Origin: Symsagittifera roscoffensis
Taxonomy: Eukaryota; Xenacoelomorpha; Acoela; Convolutidae
Assembly: GCF_963678635.1 (NCBI RefSeq)
Contig: NC_087063.1
Location: 51,595,220 to 51,659,219, forward strand
Length of the DNA stretch: 64,000 nucleotides
Reading direction: 5' to 3'
The notes under the pieces were generated by a model. It was not told where the DNA came from. It did not search any database and saw only the letters and a list, made by a program, of their open reading frames with translations. Positions 1 to 11,930 of the stretch are shown piece after piece (positions within the stretch are counted from its first letter, which is position 1; every line of letters starts with the position of its first letter). A program made the translations under genes and the position numbers.

Positions 1-955
1 ATATGAAAAAATGCATCGAGTTTTTTGCAAAAACTTGGTGCACTTTTACAAAACAGAAGTGTTTCCGGTGGTGCATTCGGTTTTTTACCGCCGGAAACTA
101 GACTAGTCTAGAAGAATCAATTAGGTATTTTGTATGTCCACTGGCTGAAATTTAGCCAGTTGGAGAGGGGTTTGATAAAAACGGTGAAATTGGGAAAAAC
201 CGAGTTACTCCATTTGATTTAGAAATAGTTCAAGAAATGTATTCGGCCTTAAAACAAATGTACAGTTCTGACCAACGAAGTTTTTCAACCCATTTTTTTG
301 TTTTTTGTTAATTCTAATATGATGTTTAATTATGACCTTATTTATGACGTTTTAATTAAGTTGAGACCATATGGCGGCTTGATTGGTTTCAAAAATGTTT
401 CTTCGAAAAATACTTGAACGACTCCAAATTTTTATGATTGCACGCTTTTTTTGCACGACACAGCCAGATTATAACATTAATTTATCAGGAGTGTTCTTTT
501 CGATTGTTCTTTTACTATTTTATTTTTACACCCACCTACTTACTTACCTAATTTTTCTTAAAAGCACTGTTCTTTTTATTTTTCCACTTAATTTATCTAA
601 ACTTTCACTTACTTACTTACGTAATAAATCATTTACTACCTTAACTAGATACTCATATTGATACTTTCTTTCATACTTTCTCACATAACCATATAAAAAT
701 CTACACATATAGTTTTTCAAATTTCTAAATAGACAACCCTATTGATCGATTAGCTGGTGAAAGTAACAATAATTATAGAAATAAAAAAAAACAATTCAAT
801 TCCTGTAAAGTAACTGAATCCAAAGTGTGATAGTAATGATAGTCAATTTGAAAATTCAGAACTTAAGCTAATTTTGTTTATAAACAGTCATATCTATGTG
901 TAGTGACGCCCTAACTTCAATAGTAAAAAAAAAATTGAAACTTTGAATGGTGTGT
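1..955. other. AT-rich sequence without a recognisable gene
   Basis: No open frame here resembles a known protein; the longest (383-661, +) is a low-complexity hydrophobic reading of T-rich DNA. Two small foldbacks are visible: GTTTCCGGTGGT near 60-71 pairs with ACCGCCGGAAAC near 87-98 (one mismatch), and CTGGCTGAAATTTAGCCAG near 142-160 is almost a perfect palindrome. They could be transposon ends or chance. Confidence 0.5.
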
Positions 956-974
956 TGGTTGGAAAGATCTATAA

Positions 975-2368
975 AGGGATAGCTAGATCTATCAACAGAT
1001 CGATGACTGTATGAATGGACGGTTAGATTAGATGGCTAGATAGACGGTTGGCAGGATCGATCAGACTGATTGATGGACGGTTGGTTAGATGGATGATGGC
1101 TGGATATACACATGGATAATTGATGAATGAAGGATTGCTTGATGGACGTATTGTTTTTTGATGGATGGATGGCCTTAAGATGGATAGATGGATGGCCTGA
1201 TGAATGAATGGTTTGATGCATGGATTGATTAATGGATGGCGGGATGGCTGGGATGTTGTACTGATGAAAGATTGATAGAAGAATGGTTAAAGGGACGTTT
1301 GGACCGATAACTTGCTGGATGGCCAATGGTCGGCTAGATGATGCTAGAAGTTAAATGAATGGTTGATTCGTTTGATGACAGGATGGATGAATGCTTGGCT
1401 GAAAGGATGAATGACAGGATGGATGAATGCTTGGCTGAATAGCTTGATAATTGATTGAGGTTAGCTGGCATGAAGGACAGATTAATAGCTGGGTGAATCG
1501 ACAGGATGGAGTAATGGCTAGATGGATGTTTGGATGGATAAATGGCTGGATGGAAGACTGGATGGAGAGATGCCGTACAGCTAGATAAATGATTGGTTCT
1601 AGGATAAACTTCCGAAAGAAAAGATGGACAGGCTGGCGCATAAATAGCTATATTTTTGGATGGAATTATGACAGGATGAATGGTTGACAGAGCTGAACCA
1701 TATGCGGCTGAATGACTAAATAATCAGCTGGATGGATCGGTGATGGAATTTTTAGGTGTCTGAATGGATGGATAGCTTGGTGGACGAGAAATTGATTGGT
1801 GTCTGGACGTCTGGTTGGATAGCTAAACTGATGGATTGTTTCATGAATAGATAGCTGGGAGGCTGCCTTTTTACATAAACAGGTTTGCTGGATGGATGGC
1901 TGGCTACATGGATGGATGGTTGACTAGAAAAAAAGCTTTTCAGATGAATGAATGGATGTATGGCTGACTGGGTAGTTAGTTGGATGGATAGATTGATGCC
2001 ACTTAGATTGATGACTTATTGAATAGACAGCTTTGTGGATGGATGGATGATAAGATGTTTATGTGACTGAGAGGATGGACGACGAGTACATAGTTTGCTG
2101 CTGTATATAAAGTTGGACTGATCAATGGATGAAATAATGACTCGTCGGATGACGCGAGTGTTGGTTGAGTGGTTGCATAGTTGCTTGATGGATAGATGAC
2201 TGGTTGAATTGATGTTTGAAAGATTAAAGGGATGGACGTTTTAACGAATGGTGAATGGCTTGTTAGGCGTAAGGATACTTGGCCGAATATCTGAATCTTC
2301 GACTTGATATATAACCTTTTTCGTACACTACTTTATGGTTCCCTGCTCTGTTAAGGCCTTGCTGTAAA
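975..2368. repeat. Degenerate GGAT-rich minisatellite block, copy 1
   Basis: The block is built from diverged runs of ATGGATGG, GGATGAATG and TTGGCTGG, reading as (GGAT)n-like DNA on the + strand. Its complement gives long runs of Ser-Ile-His-Pro, which produces spurious reading frames on the - strand. From about 1134 to the end it aligns with 2856-4098 (copy 2), including non-repetitive landmarks such as CTGAACCATATG and GTTCCCTGCTCTGTTAAGGC. The block was therefore duplicated as a unit after the simple repeat had already diverged. Confidence 0.85.
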
Positions 2369-2855
2369 TGATATAACTGAACATGTAAACATATCCTATG
2401 GTCAGTTTTACTATGAAAAATATAGTTCAAACATGGCAACTAAGTGACACAAGAATTGAAATGAAGCAAAAAAAAATTCATTATCTAACCAGCAAAAAAC
2501 AATTAGCTCATAAAACCTGCAAACACTTGTCATACATTACGTGGTGATCTTAAAAAGATAAGTGTTAAAATTTTGGAAAATTGACAAAAGTTGATTGAAA
2601 CTAGTTGTTCACTTTTTTGTCGGTTGATACTTGGTAGCACGTAATGATGTATTAAAACGCTCGCTTCTCTAAGGATACAAAATGGTTTCCTTTTAAAGGC
2701 CAGAACATTAATAATATACATTGAGTAAAGTAATCAGACGAAATTCAAAAGCTTCAGACTCAGGGAAAAAATTCGATGTTTTCTTTCTAAATTCAAAAAG
2801 TAACCCTTTAGTTTTCAGACAAACTATACATTTTACAACTGTTATATCACAAAAT
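2369..2855. other. Spacer between the two GGAT blocks
   Basis: This AT-rich spacer of about 490 bp has no recognisable gene, RNA or repeat. It is not repeated on the other side of copy 2. Confidence 0.5.
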
Positions 2856-4098
2856 TGCTTGATGGACGTATGATTTTACGATGGATGGGTGGCTTTATGA
2901 TGGATGGATGGATGTCCTGATGAATGGATTGTTTGATGCATGGATTGATTGATGGATGGCAGGATGTCTGCGATGTTGTACTGATGAAAGGTTGATAGAA
3001 GAATGAATAAATGGATGTTTGGACGAATAACTTGCTGGATGGCCAAGGATCGGCTAGATGATGCACTGCTAGATCAATGATTGGCTCGTTCGATGGGAAG
3101 TTAATTAATTGGCTGATTCGTTTGATGGATGGATGACAGGATGGATGAATGCTTGGCTGAATAGCTTGATAATTGATTGAGTTTAGTTGGCATGAAGGAC
3201 AGAGAAATAGCTGGATGATTCGTCAGGATGGAGTTATGGCTTGATGGATGTTTGGATGGTTAACTGACTGGATGGAAGACTGGGTGGAGAGATGTCATAC
3301 AGCTACATGAATGATTTGTTCAAGGGATGGATAAACTTCCAAATGAAAAGATAGACAGGCTGGGCCATAAATAGCTAGATTATTGGATGGATTGATGACA
3401 GGATGAATGGTTGACAAAGCTGAACCATATGTGGCTGAATGACTAAATAATTAGCTGAATGGATCGGCGATGGAATTTTTAGGTGTGCGAATGGATGGAT
3501 AGCTTGGTGGACGAGAAATTGATTGGTTTCTGGATGTCTGGTTGGATAGCTAAACTGATGGATTGTTTCATGAATGGATAGCTGGGAGGCTGACTTGTTT
3601 ACATAGACAGGTTTGCTGGATGGATGGCTGGCTACATGGATGGATGGTTGACTAGAAAAAAAAGCTTTTCAGATGAATGAATGGATGTATGGCTGACTGG
3701 GTAGTTAGTTGGATGGATAGTTTGATGCCGCTTGGATTGATGACTTGTTGAATAGATAGTTTTGTGGATGGATGGATGATAAGTTGTTTGTGTGGCTGAG
3801 AGAATGGACGACGAGTACATCGTTTGCTGCTTTACATAAGGTTGGACGGATCCGTGGATGAATTAATGACTCGTCGGATGACGCGATGGCTGGTTGGCTG
3901 ATTGCATAGTTGCTTGATGGATAGATGACTGGTTGAACGGATGTTTGAAAGGCTAAAGAGATGGACATTTTAACGAATGGTGAATGGTTTGTTAGACTTA
4001 AGGATAGTTGGCCGGATATGTGAATCTAGGACTGGATATATAACCTTTGTACTACACTTTTTTTTGGTTCCCTACTCTGTTAAGGCATTGCTGTAAAC
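2856..4098. repeat. Degenerate GGAT-rich minisatellite block, copy 2
   Basis: This is a second copy of the block at 1134-2368, in the same orientation and offset by about 1.73 kb. It differs by scattered substitutions and small indels. It ends in the same non-repetitive tail (GTTCCCTACTCTGTTAAGGC followed by TTGCTGTAAA). Confidence 0.85.
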
Positions 4099-4445
4099 GA
4101 TAATCATGATCCATAAGTAACACTGACAATAATTTGTAATGCTGAAACTATTTGTAGTTTCAGCACTAGAATAATTTAAATATAACGTAGAAGACAGTTG
4201 TTCTCCCTTGGAACAAGTTCCAGATAGCTGACCTGCAAATACCATTATACACTAGTTCTTTTGAGACGAGGAGATATAAGAGTAAGATTAATATCGGTAT
4301 CAGAAAAAGGAATTGCACGAATCTATCCGGCCGAAAATAATACGAACAGACGGTGTACCTTATCTGAAACTACTCTATGAGTAAGCTACTCCAGGCGTAA
4401 ACTCATAATTTAGAAGAGGTGGTCGAGTTTGCCTTGAGTCAACCC
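4099..4445 (+). mobile_element. LTR-like repeat fragment, copy 1
   Basis: This segment resembles 55387-55784 and 62340-62727. It starts with a foldback of GCTGAAACT against AGTTTCAGC (about 4132-4160). It then carries AAGAGTAAGATTA, the core CTATCCGGCCGAAAATAA and AGACGGTGTACCTTATC. All three copies lie in the same orientation. A long terminal repeat or 5' leader of a retroelement is the simplest explanation, but no pol gene is attached here. Confidence 0.5.
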
Positions 4446-4499
4446 CCGACCCCGTTTAACCATCCCCATTCAACCATTAAAAACCTTAAATGATAGGGG

Positions 4500-4990
4500 G
4501 GAATGTCACTTTTTCAACAGCATGGCCAATTTTCACCACCATGGCAAAGGGCGACCGTATAAAAGAAATAAAAAAGCACAAACTGCCAAATTGAAAAAAA
4601 AACAGAAAGTTTTAAGTTTTAAAATATTCAGTCAATACGAGGTTACACCAAACTGTGCACTTGCTAGGCGCACAACTTTGTGTCTGTACGTTCCTGGATT
4701 CTATAGACAAACCTTTAAACATGCTCCAAAATGTCAGTGGATTCCACTTACAAAACTTCCGTGGATTCCGCGTGCAAAAACCTGTAACGTGATTTTTGTG
4801 GGCACATTTGTTGTGCCGCGGATCCCGCAACATGCGAATATAGCTAGTTGTTCTGGATTCCGCAACTGTAAGTGGATTCCACAAAAGGTAAGGGGAATCC
4901 GCAAAAGTAAGTGGAACCCGCAAAATTATTAAGCGGAATCCGCAAATGTAAGCGGATTCCTTAAACTGTAAGTGGATTTAGAGTTTTGTT
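4500..4990. repeat. GGATTCC/GGAATCCGC-rich transposon fragment
   Basis: Short imperfect repeats around GTAAGTGGATTCC and GCGGAATCCGCAA run from about 4740 to 4980. The part 4638-4724 is an inverted partner of 24570-24651 (about 80% identical by eye, sharing GTTCCTGGATTC and CCTTTAAACATG). The open frame across 4522-4932 simply reads these repeats and looks non-coding. A non-autonomous DNA transposon is likely. Confidence 0.55.
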
Positions 4991-5205
4991 TATTAGTGAA
5001 CATGCATATGAACACTTAAAAGCTAGAGCTGGAATTCTTATCTAAAGCAATGAGGACTTTAAAGGCAAAATTTAATCATTGTTAGCGGAATTCACGAAAG
5101 AATCTTAAAACATTTGTTAACTAAATCGGTGGAAGTCACCTTTTAGTATTTTGGAAACACAACACCGAATAACTTCGATATTTCGAGTCATTGGGTTGAG
5201 AGTGT

Positions 5206-5530
5206 ATGGAAATACAACACACAGCATATCGCCAATTTAGGTCAGTATTTGGGATTGCGTCATTTGCAAATTTTGATTTTGGAAGCTTAACGCCGAATAA
5301 ATTCAACATTTGTAGTCATTGGCTTCAGAATGTTTGGAAACAGAACACACAGCATATCACCAAAATAGCTCAGTATTTGGTATTTCATCAGTGTTTGGGA
5401 TCGAATTTCAGATGGAAGTAGGTCAGTATTTGGGATCGGTAGGTCAGTATTTGGCATCGAAGTTCAGTAGGTCAGTATTTGGGATCGAAGTTGAGATCGA
5501 AGTTGACAGGATTTGAGAGTGAAGTTGTGT
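5206..5530 (+). repeat. Short imperfect tandem repeats (GTCAGTATTTGGGATCG)
   Basis: A unit of about 20-24 bp built around AGGTCAGTATTTGGGATCG recurs at least six times with variants such as CTCAGTATTTGGTATT and GTATTTGGCATCGAAGTT. A weaker outer repeat (GGAAACACAACACCGAATAA-like) precedes it from about 5150. Confidence 0.7.
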
Positions 5531-5654
5531 TGACAGGAATTGAGACCAAATGCTTGATATTTCAGTTGGTAGTTGATCAATGAGGTAATTAAGATTGATT
5601 TTTTCTGGTGACCACTAATTAAATGATATAATTTTAAACGCTATACTACACATA

Positions 5655-5745
5655 TAGGTATATTAAAACGGAATTTGCAAACAAAATGCGGATTCCACTA
5701 ACACGTTGCGGGTTCCGCTTGCATTTGCGGAATCCGCAACAGCTC
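5655..5745. repeat. GCGGATTCC repeat island
   Basis: Copies of GCGGATTCC, GCGGGTTCCGC and GCGGAATCCGCAA recur here. They belong to the same family as 4740-4980 and 24490-24505, and may mark the far end of the same element. Confidence 0.5.
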
Positions 5746-6921
5746 AGTTTAAGTATACAAATGTCTGATTATTCGTTTGTGGATCCCACGAACTGTTCTG
5801 AATGACAATGAAAATCCAGAATAATCGGTTTTTTTTCCATCGAATTCCAGTGCGGGCAGGACTACGTTATGCATGCAAAAAAGTTTTGGAAAATGTTTGC
5901 TTGGGTATAAAATTCGTTTTGCATTGAAAAAAAATCAAAGGATTTTTCGGGACGACTTTGTTATTACTTTTTTTGGCTCTATCGAAAAAAGCGAGTCAAT
6001 CAGTTCTTCTAATGAAAATGTATGCGTAGTATTTTTTGCCAAAAGTTTTTCTCTTTTAATTATGACGAAAACAAGAAAAAGTTGTTTTGAAAATCAATTC
6101 CACCATTTAAGCGAAATTATATGAAAGTTGTATGACAGGCCTTTTTTCTTAGTTTATGGAACGTAGTTTATGGAATTGTATGAGTAGCACTTTCGGTCTG
6201 TGGAAATTAAAACTGACATCCACAGTTTTGACCTCCTTTCTTAGTTTATGGAACTTAGAGACTTAGTTTATGGAATTGTATGAATAGCACTTATTTCGGT
6301 CCGTGGAGGTCAAAACGCTTATCAAAATCTTTCATACAATTTCATAGAGAAAAAGTAGGTGTATGAAAATAGCAAAATAAGCATTTATTCCATAATATGA
6401 AATTGTATGATAAGCATTTTTCCATAAATAAAAATAAAATTTTTTTTTCGAAATTTTGTGTTTCAACCGAAACACTAACCAAGGATTTTTTGTCACAAAA
6501 AAACTCAGAGTGTAACTGGCAGTTATCACGCAGATTAACTGCATTTGGTAGTTTTAGCCATGACAGGTAATTTTTAGGTTTTTGGAGAAAAAAAGGCCCG
6601 AAAAATTGTCTTATGTAGAAAAAAGTCTTCGGACAATTTGTAATATAGTTTTAGAGCAGCTCAGTTAAAGTTTGACCCTTGCTGATTTATCGGCATTTTG
6701 CAGATATTTGGTTAAAAACAAGGCCAACAAAATGTATAAGTAGAAATGTTTATACAATTTATTCAATTCGTATAATTTCGGTTGGAGAAAATAACTTACA
6801 CGTAATATAACCAAACGATATGAAAATAAAAGATGTTCATTTACGTGTAAAATTTTTACGAGATAAATAAAAGAGTATAGCATGTTTCTTGTGATTGAAA
6901 AGGAATTCTTTTCTCAATACA
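5746..6921. other. Gene-free AT-rich stretch with dispersed TTGTATGA motifs
   Basis: No gene is recognised. From about 6160 to 6450 the motif TTTATGGAATTGTATGAxxAGCA recurs in both orientations. It is the building block seen again at 6922-7841, 16.0-18.5 kb, 51.0-52.0 kb, 53.6-53.8 kb and 60.1-61.1 kb. Confidence 0.5.
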
Positions 6922-7841
6922 CCCGGGTTGACCAAAAATGCTATTTATACAATTTTTATATATGGAAAAAGGCTAATCATACACTTTTCATGCAATTCCA
7001 TAAGTACAGAAAACTGCATGAAAGGTCTATGGTTATTATTTTTTCATATATGGAAACTGTATGACTAGCATTTTTCCATAAACCAAAAATATTGATTTTT
7101 TACATTTCAATTTCTTGAAAATTTTTGGTTGTGTTCGTAACCGAACACAAATGACATAAACCTTGAGTACTCAAACGTAGTAGCCAAAGGTTTGGCCGTC
7201 TCGCATTAAATATGCATTGGAATCAGTAAAAATTATTTCATTCTGTCTCACAAAACTAAAATAACGAAAACAAAAACTTTTAAATTTTGGCAAAAATTTT
7301 CAAAGATGGTTATTTCTAAATTTTGAACTTTTAAATTACCAGACATTGATCAAGGCATAGAAAAAAAAATGTCATACAAAAAAAGAGGAGTTTAAGGCAT
7401 TTTTGAAAAAAGTTATGAAGAGAAAAGGAAGAAAAATTCAATATTAATATGTCCAGGACTACGTTATACACACAAAAATTAGTTTTTGCATGCACAATTT
7501 TTTTTTTCAAAAAATGTTTGTTTGAATACGAAAATTAATTTGCGGTCGGAAAAAAAACACAAAAAACTTCAAAAATACTCGTCGCCATCAAAAAAATGCA
7601 AGTCATACATTTTCCATATATGGAAATTGTATGATTAGCTTTTTTTGACAAAAAGTTTTTCTTTTTTATGTAGTACGATACTCCGAATTTTATGCCAAAG
7701 CAAGAGAAAAGTTTTTTGAAAATTCGAAAACACCATTTTAGCAAAATGTATGAAATTTGTATGACTAGATTTTTTCATTGACTTAGTTTATGGAACTGTA
7801 TGATTAGCATTTTTGGTCTACGGAGGTCAACCCGGGTAATG
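6922..7841. mobile_element. Palindromic non-autonomous element with CCCGGGTTGACC ends
   Basis: The left end reads ACCCGGGTTGACCAAAAATGCT (two runs: ACCCGGGTTGACC, then AAAAATGCT). The right end is its inverted match: AGCATTTTTGGTC, a short insertion, then GTCAACCCGGGT. Inside are TTGTATGATTAGC motifs in both orientations next to ATATATGG. No transposase is encoded. No convincing target duplication was found. Related ends occur at 51012 and 52034. Confidence 0.5.
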
Positions 7842-7913
7842 CTACAGTCAATTTTAGTCAACTTTAGATATTTCTCACTCGCTGCATCACGCCGATCTAA
7901 TCCAGTACAAATT

Positions 7914-9224
7914 ATGAATCCAACAATATAAAACGAGCTACAGCATTATGATTTCCTCAGATGTACATGGGCCGACACAAACGGTATCCCAAGATGTCGA
8001 GCGGTGACCTATGATTCTTTTAATTCGTTCTTAGAATCAGGAATCGGAGACTTTCGCCATGATGGGTTCCGGTTCCAGGTGCTGCAGTTTTTATGAGCTG
8101 GAGGCGCGTGATGTTCTTATTGTCAAAATAGTCCCACAATGGGAAACTTTTCACGCGTGTCCTTGGACAGGTCAAGGCAAATTCAACGTAACTGAAGTCT
8201 TATGCCAGGTTCACGAGTCCGGTGACATGATTTCATTCTGTTATTACGACCCAGGTCAAACATGCAAGAAGCTTATCGAGCAATTAGAAAGCGAGTTCGG
8301 CTTGCAGATGTATTCAGCAAATTAGTATGAATTTTTCATCTTTAAAGACGGCGATCTGCTGAGAAATGGGCCTCACGGTTGTTCTGCCTTGAACTTGAAG
8401 AAAATGGAAAATCTTTGCTACGAGGTGCGCTTTTGAAATCAGAAATTCATAAGAATACAATAATACTTTTTCGATTCTAATGCAATCAATTTTAATCCAG
8501 GGAAAAACCTCAATGGAAGGAAGTGTAGTCAATTTTAATTGGGCAAATCTGACTGAACAACAAATAGTGAAGAAAAAATTACTATTTTTGCCATCGTAAA
8601 TATTTAATATCCAAAACAAACAAAATAGGTTTTTGTAGCAACGAAGGTTTTCTTTTAAGAAATTCACGAGGTTTTACCTTGCGCGTTCTTCTGTAGATAT
8701 ATAGACGTCTCAGGAAAGCAGGCATCAAAGTTGAAGCAATCAATTCCGAAGGTTCCGAGAGTCAGTACGAGTTAACTTTGGAGCCAAAATTCGGAGTCGC
8801 TACCGCAGATCATGCATGTGTATTCAAAGACTGTGTGAAATCAACGGCGCTTGATAGAGGCTATATCGCTACAATCATTTGTAGTCCAGTTGACAAAACA
8901 AATAATGGCTTCCACCTAAACTTCTCAATTTGGAAATATGGTAAGAATTTGTTCACGGATGAAAACGACCCGGAGGGTCTGTCAACTTTGGGCAAACATT
9001 GGCTCGCTGGCTTGATGAAGCACGCAAAAGCAGTGGGTGCCATTATTTGCCCGCTTAATATTAGCTTCACGCGACTTCATAACATGAATTTAAACAACAT
9101 TTGTTACGGAAAAGGCAAAAGGAAAACGATGCTTCGTGTGACCGAGAACCCCAACTCGGATACCTATTTAGTTCCGAAGTCCGGGTGCCTCAGCGAATCC
9201 TTATTTGGTGATTTTTTTTTCTAA
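7914..9224 (+). pseudogene. Glutamine-synthetase-like pseudogene (lengsin/GS class I type)
   Basis: Two exon-like blocks (about 7914-8424 and 8697-9220) match the intact paralogue at 13309-22269. They share ADTNG, ETFHACPW, FCYYD and SEFGL in the first block, and ADHACVFKDCVKST, GFHLNFS and GKGKRK in the second. The 272-bp intron begins GTGCGC and ends CTGTAG, at the same position and phase as in the paralogue. The gene is dead. A TAA follows five codons after the ATG, a frame change lies near 8050, a TAG at 8323-8325 replaces the residue before YEF, and one base is missing near 9171. The last change throws the conserved Arg-Ser-Pro-Gly block out of frame. No third exon was found downstream. 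Functional ancestors would be GS-fold enzymes or lengsin-like relatives. Confidence 0.85.
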
Positions 9225-10085
9225 ATGATATCTGCTGAGTCTTTTCAAATGCGATTTGTAAAAAAAGTAAAAACTCAAAAGAAAATTGGAAAAGATAGTT
9301 GCTTTTTATTTTTTTGAAAGGTTTTTTTTTTTCTTGAAACACTTTTGATGTGAATCGTTTTTTCAAGTTCGTTTCCGTTTAGTCTTCTCCGACCATATCG
9401 ATTGAATATGTTTTAGCATTGAGGTCTGCAGCAACTGTCCAAAATTGAAAACAAGCCTGGACAGAAAAAATTGTTGTCGTGATTGATTATCTTGAAAAGT
9501 GACGCGATGGACAGAAAAAGAGTCGCGATAGTTGGAAAGCATAAAGCCCGACATTCTTTTCTCGCTATAAGTCGCAGTCCTTCAAAAGGTCAAGTTGCTC
9601 AAAAATTTATGGCAAAAAGTCTCAGTAAAGTTATCAAGTAAATCACCTAATTTCAAGAGTAGATGCCACAAGAAGAAAGTTTCAACTTTTAAAAGGAAGA
9701 ACGGAATTAAACAAAACAACATTTTTTTCATTTGCAAGTTTTTTTGATTCAAAAAAAAACATAGACCCATCAAAGGCTATTGGGCTTGTCTCAAACTTGT
9801 CAGTTTGAATGATTTTCCTCAATTCAGAAAAGAAACCGGAGTTTTTTAATGGTGAAGTTATTCAGCCTAACTTGGTCAAGTTGTGGTAGACATGAAGATA
9901 CAGCATCTGATTTCGGCTTAGAAACTGCACCGGTCGCAAAAGTCGCAAGCAAATTACCCTCCAGTGTCAAAAATTGCCGATTTGACCCCCAGCCAACCCA
10001 AAGGGTCCCCCTTTGAACTATTTTGAATATCCATTTTTGACTGACGGAACGTAAATTTTGTCCAAGGGCGTGTTCGGCGTTAATA
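9225..10085. other. Gene-free AT-rich stretch
   Basis: No protein, RNA or clear repeat is recognised. A counterpart of the third exon of the GS-like gene was looked for here and not seen. Confidence 0.5.
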
Positions 10086-10325
10086 TATGGTAAGTTTAAG
10101 GGCGGAGGGCGCCCGAAAAAAACGGGATTTTTTGGTTAAAATTTCTCAAAAAGTGCCTAATTTTTTTGCAAAATTTGTCTGCGGCGCCAAAATTTTGGCC
10201 AAAACAGTGACTTTTATGGGAGGAGCTCGGGAATTCGGTCGACCTAAAATAAAAACCGACAAAATTTCGACAATTTTTTGAAAACCCGCCCCCTACCCTC
10301 GAGAAACTACTAGATCCGCCCCCGG
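10086..10325. repeat. GC-richer repeat with an inverted partner at 24.98 kb
   Basis: The block contains GGCGCCCGAAAAAAACGGG, TTTTTTGGTTAAAATTT, GCGGCGCCAAAA and a terminal CCCTCGAG. Its reverse complement aligns loosely with 24983-25188 (CTCGAGCGGGGGGAGGGGC through GGCGCCCGC). Readings in either strand look like low-complexity transposon debris. Confidence 0.5.
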
Positions 10326-11860
10326 TTGTGTTAGTTTCGAAAAAAGTCAAAAAAAGTCACAACATCAGCCTAGCAAAAAGCTCATTGTTGAATGAGTATT
10401 GTATAAAAAGCCGATATTTTAAGTATACATATAAGATTTCAGACCCCTAATAATTTGGTAAATAGCACTTTTTCATGTTTTTTTTAGATTTCTTAACATT
10501 GGTTTCACAGCTTGACTTCTTATGAATCATTCGCAAGTTTTTTGGTATCTCATTCGATCAGTTACAAAATTATGTTGGACCATTATTTTCGACCAATCCA
10601 AGTCATTGAAGCGAGCTCTAGTGCTAGGTTGATGCGTTGAAACTACAAAAAACCTAACTAGTTTTGAATTGTCAAATAAACTGGGAAGTAAATGTTTGCT
10701 CATGAGAAAAGAGTTTAAAAGCTGCTGTTGTCTTCTCTTAAAAAACAACTTGATTATTAACATGAGTTCTCCTTATGAGTGTTTCTCATAACACAATTTT
10801 GATTGCTGAAAAATAATGATCTATTCATTTAAATGTTAATTTAAAAATAAAACGATGAAAAAAACAGTAAAACAAAAAAAACGATGAAAATCAATAAAAC
10901 AATAGTTTAATAAAAAACAATGAAACAATGAAAGAAAAAACCAATAAAACGATGAAGTTTAATGGAACAAATTAATAAAACGGTCAAAAAACATTGAACA
11001 AATTTTTTCTAGGGTGATAAATTCTTATGTATAAAAAAGGGAAAGCAGCCGCTTATACAGAAGGTTTTTCCAGTTATTTCCATTTAATGAAACTAAAAGT
11101 TATAGATTGGGAGGACAGTTTTCGAGATAACCAAAAAAAATCCGGCCACTGATTTTTCGAAGGCTGTAGATTTTTTGAAGGCTTCGAGAAAAAGACTAGT
11201 AGAGCAGGCACTCCGGTAAAAAGCACAAAAGAAAAGCACACAGGAATTTAAACACTCAATAGAGAAGGCCTTTCTCCAATTGATACTCTTTTTTTTGTTT
11301 TGAAAATTGATACAATGTTTTGAAATGATTTGAAATCAATTTCTCCAATTGATACTCCTTTTTTTGTTTTGAACATTGATACAATGTTTTGAAATGATGT
11401 TTTGAAATGATGAATTGATGTTTTGAAACTGAAACTTTTCCATAAAATTTTAAAATTTTCCAAAGCGTCTCAAACAGAATAATAAAAAACTCAATCTCCT
11501 ACACCTACATCTTCGTATATCTTTTTTTTCTCTTACAGGCGTGCTAAGGAAACATGCCAGGCAAGGCATTTGAATTTCAATTAAGCAAGGAGTAAAACCT
11601 ACGAAACAAATCCCAAAACCTTTGAGCAGACACCAGATGAGCCGACTAAAAATGGTTTTATATAAAGCTTCCAAATCTTTTAAGACCTCCTGAAACTACA
11701 ATGAACAACACTTGCAACTATCTTGATACCCGCTTTCCGCACAATAAAAATTTGTGATGTGGGAACTGAGCCGGCAAAACGCCACAGATGAACGAAAGTC
11801 CGACAAATTATTTTTTCAGGAAAAAAATCAATTGCATACATTCTGAAAAAAAAAACAAAG
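10326..11860. repeat. Gene-free stretch with simple repeats
   Basis: No gene is recognised. From about 10845 to 10990 a degenerate AATAAAACGATGAA-type repeat recurs. At about 11272-11420 a unit of about 65 bp (TTTCTCCAATTGATACTC, then TTGATACAATGTTTTGAAAT) is present twice, followed by extra TTTTGAAATGATG units. Confidence 0.55.
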
Positions 11861-11930
11861 TAGGGCTGAGATTTGAATCTCGGACCTCAGGGTGCAAAGG
11901 CGACAGCGTTGCCTCTACGCCTATTGCGAT
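11861..11930 (-). tRNA. tRNA-like sequence (tRNA pseudogene or SINE head)
   Basis: Read on the - strand, the segment has an A-box-like stretch (TAGGCGTAGAGGCA) and a small D-arm-like foldback (GCGTAGAGGCAACGC). A loop resembling an anticodon arm (CTTTGCACC, which would be TGC) follows, and then a B-box-like GAGATTCAAATC. The acceptor stem does not close convincingly. This fits a decayed tRNA or a tRNA-derived SINE head better than a working tRNA. Confidence 0.4.

Noticed and set aside
1036-3968. Several - strand open frames rich in Ser-Ile-His-Pro
   Set aside because: They are the complement of GGATGGATG-type repeats; their repetitive composition explains the absence of stops.
4522-4932. A 136-residue + strand open frame and a 103-residue - strand frame
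   Set aside because: Both read the GGATTCC repeat units and have no domain; an inverted transposon copy exists at 24.6 kb.
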